Below, one piece after another: positions 10,300 through 17,557 of a stretch of DNA of 64,000 nucleotides (position 1 is the first letter of the stretch; the number at the start of each line of letters is the position of its first letter). The DNA lies in the NCBI GenBank assembly GCA_017561985.1, contig JAFZAZ010000014.1, positions 186,001 to 250,000 on the forward strand, in the 5' to 3' direction. A program made the translations under genes and the position numbers. Source of the stretch: Lachnospiraceae bacterium (lineage in GTDB: Bacteria; Bacillota_A; Clostridia; Lachnospirales; Lachnospiraceae). Under the pieces are notes generated by a model. It had not been told where the DNA came from and made no database searches. It saw nothing but the letters and a program-made list of their open reading frames with translations.

Positions 10300-11712
10300 A
10301 TGGTTTTTATGGATGACAACTTCCTTTTGACCAATGAAACGGCGCGCGTGCTGTACCATCAATATGCGTCTGCGATGCCGATCATTGATTACCATTGCCA
10401 CATTCCCGCGGAAGAGATCGCGAAGGATGTCCGCTTCTCTTCGATCACCGATCTTTGGCTCGGTGCAGACCATTACAAATGGCGTGCTATGCGCTTAAAC
10501 GGTGTGAACGAAGAACTGATTACCGGCAACGGCGACCCTTACGAAAAGTTCGAGGCATTTGCAGCGACTCTCGAGCGCGCGATCGGTAATCCTCTCTACC
10601 ACTGGAGCCATCTTGAGCTTCAGCGTTATTTCGGCATCACGGAGCCGCTCACGAAAGAGAGCGCTCGCCGCATCTATGATCAATGCAATCAGGTTCTTAA
10701 CGATCCTTCCATGTCCGCCCGCGGATTGATCCTTCGTTCGAACGTGCGTCTTCTGTGCACAACGGATGACCCCGCCGACGATCTTCGCTGGCATCGTATG
10801 ATCGCTATGGACTCCACCTTCCCCGTGAAGGTTCTTCCGGCATTTCGTCCGGACCGCGCCCTTGAGATTGAAAAAAAAGACTTCGCTTCGTACATACGGG
10901 GCTCTCTTGCACGTGCTTGCGGAAGAAACATCGCGCTTTACACCGATCTTAAGGATGCCCTTCGTGAGAGGATCGCATTTTTCGCGGAAAACGGCTGCAA
11001 GATCTCGGACCACGGCATGTCGTACGTGATGTACGCTCCCTGCACGGACGAGCAGGCAGAGGTAATCTTCCGCAAAGCGCTTTCGAGCGAGCCTGTGGAC
11101 ATGTACGAGCAGCTTCAATACAAGACCAATCTTCTGTCGTTTCTTGCCTCCGAATACGAGAAAGCCGGCTGGGTGATGCAGCTTCATTTCGGCGTCAAGC
11201 GCGACAACAACACCAGGCTTTTCCTGCAGTCCGGCGCAAACAACGGCTGTGACTGTATTGATAATTATTCGCCGGCTTCGGAACTTGCGGATTTCCTCAA
11301 CTCGCTCTGCAAGACCGATTCCCTTCCGAAGACAATACTTTACTCTCTGAATCCCGCAGACAATGCCACGATCGGCACGATCATCGGCTGTTTTGCAGAC
11401 AGCTCCGCGGCCGGCAAGGTTCAGCAGGGTTCCGCGTGGTGGTTCAATGACAACAAGCGCGGCATGGAGGAACAGATGTCGTCTCTTGCGAACCTCGGCG
11501 TGCTCGGCAATTTCGTCGGTATGCTCACCGATTCCCGCAGTTTCCTGTCGTACACGCGCCACGAGTATTTCCGGCGCATCCTCTGCAACCTCATCGGCAC
11601 ATGGGTTACCAACGGCGAATATCCGTGCGATCTGACGGCTCTCGGTAGTCTCGTCAGTGATATTTCTTTTAACAATTGTAATCGATACTTTGATTTCGGC
11701 CTTACGGTTTGA
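10300..11712 (+). CDS. uxaC: glucuronate isomerase
   Basis: Interconverts D-glucuronate and D-fructuronate (also galacturonate and tagaturonate) in the cytoplasm. At 470 residues it matches the family. The amidohydrolase-like start MPIIDYHCHIPAEEIA provides metal-ligand histidines. The ATG at 10300 has AGGAGG seven bases upstream and is preferred over the in-frame start at 10258, which overlaps the promoter. It is one of only three plus-strand genes and is divergent from kdgK. Its product feeds UxuB, encoded about 29 kb away. The terminator stem includes its final codons and stop. Confidence 0.95.
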   Translation: MVFMDDNFLLTNETARVLYHQYASAMPIIDYHCHIPAEEIAKDVRFSSITDLWLGADHYKWRAMRLNGVNEELITGNGDPYEKFEAFAATLERAIGNPLYHWSHLELQRYFGITEPLTKESARRIYDQCNQVLNDPSMSARGLILRSNVRLLCTTDDPADDLRWHRMIAMDSTFPVKVLPAFRPDRALEIEKKDFASYIRGSLARACGRNIALYTDLKDALRERIAFFAENGCKISDHGMSYVMYAPCTDEQAEVIFRKALSSEPVDMYEQLQYKTNLLSFLASEYEKAGWVMQLHFGVKRDNNTRLFLQSGANNGCDCIDNYSPASELADFLNSLCKTDSLPKTILYSLNPADNATIGTIIGCFADSSAAGKVQQGSAWWFNDNKRGMEEQMSSLANLGVLGNFVGMLTDSRSFLSYTRHEYFRRILCNLIGTWVTNGEYPCDLTALGSLVSDISFNNCNRYFDFGLTV

Positions 11713-11731
11713 TCCCGTAAGGCTTTTGTTT
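11699..11731 (+). terminator. terminator overlapping the uxaC stop codon
   Basis: A nine-base-pair stem (11699-11707 with 11715-11723, loop 11708-11714) is followed by TTTTGTTT. The left arm is made of uxaC's last codons and the TGA stop lies in the loop, so a terminating ribosome would cover the hairpin. Confidence 0.85.
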
Positions 11732-11790
11732 GAGCAAATGCTCACCGAATCATCACACCACAGGTCTCATCCCGACCGGAAAGGACTGCC

Positions 11791-12723
11791 ATGAAACATC
11801 TCATCAGCCCGATGGACCTGACGGAGGAGGAACTCTCCGAGCTTCTCTCCCTCGCTCAGGACATCATGAAAGACCCCGAGCGCTACCGCAAGGTATGCGA
11901 GGGGAAGAAACTTGCAACCTGCTTCTATGAGCCGAGCACCCGCACGCGTCTCAGCTTCGAAGCGGCAATGCTGAACCTCGGAGGATCCGTTCTCGGATTC
12001 CAGAGCGCTGACTCCAGCTCCGCAGCGAAGGGCGAGAGTGTCTCCGACACGATTCAGATCATCTCCTACTACGCGGACATCTGCGCGATGCGTCATCCGA
12101 AGGAAGGCGCTCCGTACGTGGCCTCCAAGCACGCGAGAATCCCCGTGATCAACGCGGGCGACGGCGGACACAACCATCCGACGCAGACGCTCACCGACCT
12201 TCTTACGATCCTTGAGCTCAAAGGCCGCCTCGACAATATGACGATCGGTCTTTGCGGCGACCTCAAATTCGGCCGCACCGTCCACTCGCTCATCAACGCG
12301 ATGGTACGGTACAAGGGAATCCGCTTCGTGCTCATCAGCCCCGAAGAACTGCGCATCCCCGCATACCTCAAGGAGGAAGTCCTCGACGCCAGGGAAATCC
12401 CTTACAAAGAGGTCCGTTCGCTCGACGAGGTTATGCCCGAGCTTGACATTCTCTACATGACACGCGTTCAAAGAGAGCGTTTCTTCAACGAGGAGGATTA
12501 CATCCGCCTGAAGAACTCCTTCATTCTCACTCCCGAGAAAATGAAACTTGCCAAGGATGACATGTTCATTCTCCATCCGCTCCCGCGCGTCAACGAGATC
12601 TCGGTCGAGGTTGACTCCGATCCGAGAGCCGCGTACTTCCGCCAGGCAGGATTCGGCGTATACGCGCGCATGGCGCTGATCATACTGATGCTCGGTCTTA
12701 AGGACCGCATCCCGAAGAACTAA
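11791..12723 (+). CDS. pyrB: aspartate carbamoyltransferase catalytic subunit
   Basis: Makes carbamoyl-aspartate, the committed step of pyrimidine synthesis. The 310-residue protein carries the carbamoyl-phosphate loop [15 protein letters not shown] (about 46-60), [14 protein letters not shown] in the mid region and [10 protein letters not shown] near the C-terminus. The ribosome-binding site AAAGGAC precedes ATG 11791. It is followed 12 bases later by pyrI, so the enzyme is probably the allosteric PyrB-PyrI type. No PyrR attenuator or clear promoter was seen in the 59 bases after the uxaC terminator, so expression may rely on read-through or an unrecognised promoter. Confidence 0.97.
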   Translation: MKHLISPMDLTEEELSELLSLAQDIMKDPERYRKVCEGKKLATCFYEPSTRTRLSFEAAMLNLGGSVLGFQSADSSSAAKGESVSDTIQIISYYADICAMRHPKEGAPYVASKHARIPVINAGDGGHNHPTQTLTDLLTILELKGRLDNMTIGLCGDLKFGRTVHSLINAMVRYKGIRFVLISPEELRIPAYLKEEVLDAREIPYKEVRSLDEVMPELDILYMTRVQRERFFNEEDYIRLKNSFILTPEKMKLAKDDMFILHPLPRVNEISVEVDSDPRAAYFRQAGFGVYARMALIILMLGLKDRIPKN

Positions 12724-12735
12724 GGAGGTATCACT

Positions 12736-13167
12736 ATGCTGAATATCGGCGGACTTCACCAGGGAGTCGTCATCGACCACATCAAGCCCGGCCAGGGCAT
12801 GCAGATCTACGAGTATCTTGAGCTCGGAAAATTGGATTGCTGCGTGGCCATCATCAAAAACGCCTCCAGCAACAAAATGGGACGCAAGGACATCATCAAG
12901 ATCGAGGGGCCGAACACCTTGAACCTCGACACGCTCGCAGTTCTCGACCCGGGCATCACGCTCAACTTCATCGAGAACGATGAGATCGTCTCGAAGCGCC
13001 GTGTCGTCCTGCCCGAGGAGGTTACCAACATTTTGCGCTGCAAGAACCCTCGCTGCATCACAAGCATCGAGCAGGAGCTGCCGCATCGTTTCCGCCTTAC
13101 GAACAAGGAAAAATGCATTTACCGCTGCATCTACTGCGAGCAGAAATACAAGGAAACGAACGTCTGA
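12736..13167 (+). CDS. pyrI: aspartate carbamoyltransferase regulatory subunit
   Basis: Binds nucleotide effectors and the PyrB trimer. The 143-residue protein has the allosteric N-terminal domain (INIGG-like start, GKLDCCVAIIKNASS) and a C-terminal zinc domain with Cys pairs in LRCKNPRCITS and CIYRCIYCEQ. An AAGGAGG site precedes ATG 12736. Length is slightly below the roughly 150 residues of enteric PyrI, as is usual in Clostridia. Confidence 0.95.
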   Translation: MLNIGGLHQGVVIDHIKPGQGMQIYEYLELGKLDCCVAIIKNASSNKMGRKDIIKIEGPNTLNLDTLAVLDPGITLNFIENDEIVSKRRVVLPEEVTNILRCKNPRCITSIEQELPHRFRLTNKEKCIYRCIYCEQKYKETNV

Positions 13168-13186
13168 CACAATTAAAACGCAAAGC

Positions 13187-13227
13187 AAAGGAGCGGTCCG
13201 CAGGAAACCCTGCAGCCGCTCCTTTTT
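13187..13227 (+). terminator. terminator after pyrI, probably bidirectional
   Basis: Outer stem AAAGGAGCGG (13187-13196) pairs with CCGCTCCTTT (13216-13225), with an inner GCAGG/CCTGC stem, followed by T residues on the plus strand. On the minus strand the stem is followed by a T-rich tract, so it may also end the rhomboid operon converging from the right. Confidence 0.85.
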
Positions 13228-13292
13228 CTATTCTCTCTTCTCCGTAACTATCGTATAGCAACCGGCATTTACCCCCGCCGGAAGTGTTTCTC

Positions 13293-14153
13293 TTATTCTG
13301 TCTCCGAATTGTAATGATATTCGATCAACATAAATACAAACATGGTGAGCGCTCCGAAAATGGTTCCGCCGACATGTCCCGCGTTGTCCACTCCGATCTC
13401 AGGTGCGAACATATACCGCAGAAAATATACCGCTCCGAACGCAAGCAAGCTGATAACCACCACGCGGATGATTCCGACCGCGCCCTCGTCTTCCACCTCG
13501 TGCGTCTTCGACATGAAAATGATCTTGAACAGCACTGCGCCGAGTACACCGGCAATCGCTCCGGATGCTCCCAGTGATCTCACGTCGTAGATCTCGTACG
13601 TCTCGATCGGGATTCCATACCATGTCAAAGTGTAAACGATCGGGAAGAAATGGTGAACGAACATCGACACAAGCGAAGAACCGAGTCCTCCCATGATGTA
13701 TACGATCAACAGGCGCTTTCGCGAAATGCGGTGCTCCATGATGTATCCGACGATGTACAGCACGAGCATATTGCCGATCAAATGCGACCAGCTTCCGTGA
13801 AGAAGCATGCATGTGAAAAGGCGGTAGACCTGGAACCTGCCGACAACATCCGGCCAGTCCTGACAACCGTATTCCGCCAGCACATCGACGCCGTCCGGTG
13901 TCGTAAACATCAACTGAAGAATATACACGATAACGTTAACAACTATGAGCGCGTAGGTCAGATAAATGTCGCGTCTGTCCGTCGCCATGCTGTCCCAGAA
14001 GCCGCCGCCCCCGCTCCCGGTCAAAAACTGCTTGCGGGAGATTGCCTTAGCCTGGCTCTCCGTTATCGTCACCACCGGCCTGTCGAGATCGGAAAGATCG
14101 TCAAATGCCTGCTTTTTTTCAGAGCCTACATCTGAATCCGAATAATTCCACAT
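13293..14153 (-). CDS. rhomboid-family intramembrane serine protease
   Basis: Rhomboids cleave transmembrane substrates within the membrane. The 286-residue protein has a soluble N-terminal region of about 65 residues followed by six or so membrane segments. Hallmarks: HGSWSHLIGNMLVLYIVG (His and Asn of the active-site region), the catalytic serine in RSLGASGAIAGVLGA, and the catalytic His in NAGHVGG. The ATG abuts the stop of the SPFH gene with no spacer, and its GGAGG site lies inside that gene's last codons, so the two are tightly coupled. This pairing suggests the SPFH scaffold organises or restrains the protease (inference). Confidence 0.93.
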   Translation of the reverse strand: MWNYSDSDVGSEKKQAFDDLSDLDRPVVTITESQAKAISRKQFLTGSGGGGFWDSMATDRRDIYLTYALIVVNVIVYILQLMFTTPDGVDVLAEYGCQDWPDVVGRFQVYRLFTCMLLHGSWSHLIGNMLVLYIVGYIMEHRISRKRLLIVYIMGGLGSSLVSMFVHHFFPIVYTLTWYGIPIETYEIYDVRSLGASGAIAGVLGAVLFKIIFMSKTHEVEDEGAVGIIRVVVISLLAFGAVYFLRYMFAPEIGVDNAGHVGGTIFGALTMFVFMLIEYHYNSETE

Positions 14154-15134
14154 TTATGCCTCCGGATCCTTGGTCGGAGCCTTCGTTGCTTCCACAACGC
14201 CGCTCGCCAATCCGGCAATACCCTGGATTTCAGAAGGGATAATAATCTTGGTAGACTTGCCGTCAGCCGCTCTTGCGAACGCATCCAGACTCTTCAGCTT
14301 GATAACCGCATCGGTCGGAGCTGCTTCGTTCAGGAAGCGAAGGCCGTCGGCATTTGCCTTCTGAACGCGAAGGATTGCTTCCGCCTGACCTTCAGCCTCG
14401 CGGATCGTAGCTTCCTTCTTCGCCTCTGCGCGAAGGATTGCTGCAGCCTTCTCGGCCTCTGCCTCGAGGATTGCGGACTCTTTCTTACCTTCGGCAACAA
14501 GAATTGTGGACTTCTTCTCACCTTCAGCGATGAGAATGGACTCACGGCGCTCACGCTCAGCCTTCATCTGCTTCTCCATCGCGTCGCGGATTGCATTCGG
14601 AGGCATGATGTTCTTAAGCTCTACACGGTTAACCTTGATACCCCAAGGGTCGGTCGCCTCATCGAGGGATACACGCATCTTGCCGTTGATGATCTCACGC
14701 GAGGTGAGGGTCTCATCGAGCTCGAGGTCACCGATGATATTACGAAGTGTCGTTGCGGTCAGGTTCTCGATAGCCATCAGCGGGTTCTGAACACCGTAAG
14801 CGTACAGCTTCGGGTCGGTGATCTGGAAATAAACGACCGTATCGATCTGCATCGTTACGTTATCCTTCGTGATAACCGGCTGAGGCGGGAAATCCACAAC
14901 CTGCTCCTTCAAAAGAACGTCGAGAGCAACGCGGTCAATAAACGGAACCTTGAGGTGAATACCAACGCTCCAGGTCTCCTGGTAGCCGCCGAAGCGCTCT
15001 ACGATATAAGCATGAGCCTGCGGTACGATGCGAAGGCACGAAATGAACAGTGTAACGAGAACTACAAGTACTACCGCGATCCAGAAATACTGGCTTTCAA
15101 AGATCTGAGTATCCGATTCCAAAAAGCTTAACAT
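14154..15134 (-). CDS. SPFH/Band 7 (stomatin/QmcA-like) membrane scaffold protein
   Basis: Stomatin-like proteins form large membrane-microdomain assemblies. The 326-residue protein has one N-terminal membrane segment (about 17-38), the Band 7 domain starting at RIVPQAHAYIVERFGGY, and a long Ala/Glu/Lys-rich coiled coil (about 190-265) with repeated (I)L-x-AEG/AEA units. The C-terminal segment includes DGKSTKIIIPSEIQGIAGL. It overlaps nfeD by seven bases, and the rhomboid gene follows with zero gap. NfeD-stomatin pairs are widespread; the adjacent rhomboid is the unusual element. Confidence 0.93.
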   Translation of the reverse strand: MLSFLESDTQIFESQYFWIAVVLVVLVTLFISCLRIVPQAHAYIVERFGGYQETWSVGIHLKVPFIDRVALDVLLKEQVVDFPPQPVITKDNVTMQIDTVVYFQITDPKLYAYGVQNPLMAIENLTATTLRNIIGDLELDETLTSREIINGKMRVSLDEATDPWGIKVNRVELKNIMPPNAIRDAMEKQMKAERERRESILIAEGEKKSTILVAEGKKESAILEAEAEKAAAILRAEAKKEATIREAEGQAEAILRVQKANADGLRFLNEAAPTDAVIKLKSLDAFARAADGKSTKIIIPSEIQGIAGLASGVVEATKAPTKDPEA

Positions 15135-15571
15135 ACAGTCTCCTCCTTTGCATTAACAAGCAATTTTACGCCTTCCACGCGCGCGACAACGGCAATCTCC
15201 CCGACATCGAACGAAACGCCTTCACGAGCACTCTTCGCAGCCCATTCCATTCCGTTGAACACAACTCGTCCGGTGTAGCTGGCACCGTCGACCGGCGTCA
15301 CCACACGAACCTCCTCGCCGACGATTGCCTCAACGTTCGTCTTCGTTCTGCGCTTGTTGAACCTCCTCACAACCGAAGGTCTTACGAGCAGCAAAAGAAG
15401 TGCCGAGACAACAACGAACGCGACGCACTCCCAAATAAGGTTGAAGCCGCAAAGGCTAACGATAACAGCTGCGAGAGCACCGCCGGCGAACCATATTGTC
15501 GTCAACGCCACAGTGAGCAATTCGATCACGATCAAAACGACGAAAGCGCCGATCCAAAACCATAGATCCAT
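15128..15571 (-). CDS. NfeD-like membrane protein with OB-fold domain
   Basis: Short NfeD proteins partner with SPFH proteins in membrane microdomains. The 147-residue protein has hydrophobic segments at about 3-25, 28-44 and 46-62, then a cytoplasmic OB-fold-like domain (AIVGEEVRVVTPVDGASYTG). The start at 15571 (MDLWFWIGAFV) follows AAGGAGA; an upstream in-frame ATG at 15718 would precede the promoter and was rejected. It is first in the nfeD-SPFH-rhomboid operon. Confidence 0.88.
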   Translation of the reverse strand: MDLWFWIGAFVVLIVIELLTVALTTIWFAGGALAAVIVSLCGFNLIWECVAFVVVSALLLLLVRPSVVRRFNKRRTKTNVEAIVGEEVRVVTPVDGASYTGRVVFNGMEWAAKSAREGVSFDVGEIAVVARVEGVKLLVNAKEETVC

Positions 15572-15634
15572 GCTACTCTCCTTTCCGCGCAATGAGATAC
15601 CCCCTGCTTGCGCAACGTAAATTTTATTTACACA

Positions 15635-15664
15635 ATTATATGTCACGTAACATTCACTTGTCAA
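15635..15664 (-). promoter_or_regulatory. promoter for nfeD-SPFH-rhomboid
   Basis: Minus strand consensus -35 TTGACA (15664-15659), an 18-base spacer, consensus -10 TATAAT (15640-15635). This is one of the strongest promoters in the window and suggests constitutive expression of the operon. Confidence 0.9.
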
Positions 15665-15686
15665 GCCATTATACGCAAAATAATGC

Positions 15687-15725
15687 AAAAAAATCCCTCC
15701 CGCCGTTCTTACCGGCAAGGAGGGA
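15687..15725 (-). terminator. terminator after the ABC exporter operon
   Basis: Stem 15694-15700 with 15719-15725, plus an inner GCCG/CGGC stem, is followed on the minus strand by seven T residues (15693-15687). It separates the exporter operon from the nfeD promoter. Confidence 0.9.
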
Positions 15726-15764
15726 CTCCTGTTATTTCATTGATTCATCGGAAAATGACCCGGA

Positions 15765-16847
15765 TCACTTCTTGTCCTTGCCTTTTCCCTTTGACTTTTC
15801 CCTTGACTTGGAGGAATCGTCGTCCTCGCTCTCCTCGTCTCCGCTCACGATGACGATCCTGTCTTCCTCGACTTTCATGCGGATGCGGTTGCCTTTCACG
15901 CCTATGGCGTCAAGCATTTCTCGCGGGATCTGAACTCGGCCGGCGCGGTCGAGGATCGCGAACTCGTCGTGCGTCTCCTCCTCGACGAAGCCCTTGAGAA
16001 GCGATGGATCTGCGTACTCCTGCTTGATGATACGCTCGCTGCTGGTCTTTCCGTCGCGCATCATCACGACACGCTTTACCTTCTTTGCGAGGTTGATATC
16101 GTGCGTAACGATGACGATGGTTATACCGAGCTCGGTATTGAGTTTCCGGAACACATCGAGCAGCGCGTCCGAAGTGCGCTGGTCAACGGAACCGGTGGGC
16201 TCGTCCGCCAGAAGAAGCTTCGGACGGTTGGCAAGCGCGATCGCGATCGCAATACGCTGCTGCTCACCACCGGACATCTGGTTCAGCTTGCTGTCCTTCT
16301 TGTGAAGCATTCCTACGAGGTTCAAAAGATCGAGCGCGCGTTTCTCAACGTCCTTGTTGTCTCCGAAACGGATCGGAAGCTCGACGTTCTGCAGCGCCGT
16401 AAGATACGGGAAGAGGTTGCGCGCATTGTTCTGCCATACGAAACCGACCGTATTTTTCTTGTAATCGACAAGCTGGCTCTCGGTCATCTTGAAGAGGTCC
16501 TTGCCGTCGACATAAAGCTTTCCGGCGCTCGGACGGTCAAGACCGCCAATCATGTTGAGGAACGTCGACTTACCGCTACCGGAACTACCGATGATCGCGA
16601 CAAATTCGCCGCGCTCCACCTTGAGTTCCAGACCCTGCAGAGCAAGCACCTCGGTCTCTTTGGTCTTGTAGATCTTCACGAGATTCTCGCAGAGGATCAT
16701 GACGTTGTCGCCGAGCTGGTCCTCCAGTTCACCCTGTGTATTTTTCGCATACGCCTTCATGAAGGAGTCGCGAAGTTCTTCGGAAATCACGGAATCACGG
16801 ATGTCGGAAGCTTCGAGCGTGGCCTTGTCATCGTTTGAGTTGCTCAT
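15765..16847 (-). CDS. ABC exporter ATPase with C-terminal AbrB-like domain
   Basis: A MacB/LolD-type ATPase of 360 residues. It has an unusual leader of about 50 residues, then Walker A IIGSSGSGKSTFLN (near 93), signature MSGGEQQRIAIAIAL and Walker B LLLADEPTGSVD. Beyond the ATPase core, residues from about 295 read AILDRAGRVQIPREMLDAIG, the pattern of a SpoVT/AbrB swapped-hairpin domain, followed by an acidic then Lys-rich tail (SKSREKSKGKGKDKK). The start at 16847 follows GGGGAGG and lies inside the preceding ATPase gene (20-base overlap). It is the last gene of the exporter operon. The extra domain may dimerise the ATPase or link it to another factor. Confidence 0.85.
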   Translation of the reverse strand: MSNSNDDKATLEASDIRDSVISEELRDSFMKAYAKNTQGELEDQLGDNVMILCENLVKIYKTKETEVLALQGLELKVERGEFVAIIGSSGSGKSTFLNMIGGLDRPSAGKLYVDGKDLFKMTESQLVDYKKNTVGFVWQNNARNLFPYLTALQNVELPIRFGDNKDVEKRALDLLNLVGMLHKKDSKLNQMSGGEQQRIAIAIALANRPKLLLADEPTGSVDQRTSDALLDVFRKLNTELGITIVIVTHDINLAKKVKRVVMMRDGKTSSERIIKQEYADPSLLKGFVEEETHDEFAILDRAGRVQIPREMLDAIGVKGNRIRMKVEEDRIVIVSGDEESEDDDSSKSREKSKGKGKDKK

Positions 16848-17547
16848 GGAATGCCTCCCCCTTTCCGTGGTACTCGGTATTAATGATCTCGCCGTCCTGA
16901 ATCTCGTACACGACATCACCGTAGCCCATCAGCTTGGTGTCGTGCGTCGTCATGACGAACGTGATGCCTTCCTTCTCGATCAATTCCTTGAAAATGGCGA
17001 TAACCTGAAGGCTCGTCGCGGAGTCCAGCTCGCCGGTCGGCTCATCCGCGAAAATGATCTTCGGCTTGTGAGCGATGGCTCTCGCGATCGCGACACGCTG
17101 CTGCTCACCGCCGGAGAGCTCCTGCGGCATGTGCGTTGCACGCTTGGAGAGACCTACAAGCTTGAGGCACTCCATCACGCGCTCGCGGTAGTCGCCCTTG
17201 TAGTCTGCAAGGCGGAGCGCATACTCCACGTTCTCGTACGCATTCATCACGGGAATCAATGCGACGGACTGGAAAATGTATCCGATCTTGTGGCGGCGGA
17301 GAAGCTCACGCTCCTTGTCGCTCGCTCCGGAGATCTCAACTCCGTCAAACACAACGCTGCCGGAGGTCGGCGCGTCGAGCGCACCGATGATATTCAAAAG
17401 TGTAGTCTTGCCCGATCCGGAACGACCCTTGAGAATCGTGAGGGTGTCCTCCGGAACAACGACGCTGATGCCCTTCAATGCAAGGAAGTCGCCGCCGGCC
17501 ACGGGAAAGCTTCTCGTAACTTGTTCGGTTCGCAGTATCTCGTTCAC
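16828..17547 (-). CDS. ABC exporter ATPase (MacB/LolD type)
   Basis: A 239-residue ATPase with Walker A LKGRSGSGKTTLLNIIGALD, signature [14 protein letters not shown] and Walker B IIFADEPTGELDS. The GTG at 17547 is chosen because AAGGAGG lies five bases upstream and this leaves a ten-base gap after the permease stop; the upstream ATG at 17571 would overlap the permease. Two different ATPases with one large permease suggest a heterodimeric motor. Located between the permease and the AbrB-tailed ATPase. Confidence 0.9.
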   Translation of the reverse strand: MNEILRTEQVTRSFPVAGGDFLALKGISVVVPEDTLTILKGRSGSGKTTLLNIIGALDAPTSGSVVFDGVEISGASDKERELLRRHKIGYIFQSVALIPVMNAYENVEYALRLADYKGDYRERVMECLKLVGLSKRATHMPQELSGGEQQRVAIARAIAHKPKIIFADEPTGELDSATSLQVIAIFKELIEKEGITFVMTTHDTKLMGYGDVVYEIQDGEIINTEYHGKGEAFHEQLKR

Positions 17548-17557
17548 GGTTCCCTCC

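Noticed and set aside
11713..11790. PyrR-binding attenuator upstream of pyrBI
   Set aside because: The gap after the uxaC terminator is 59 bases and holds only a short GAGCA/TGCTC hairpin without an anti-terminator or T run.
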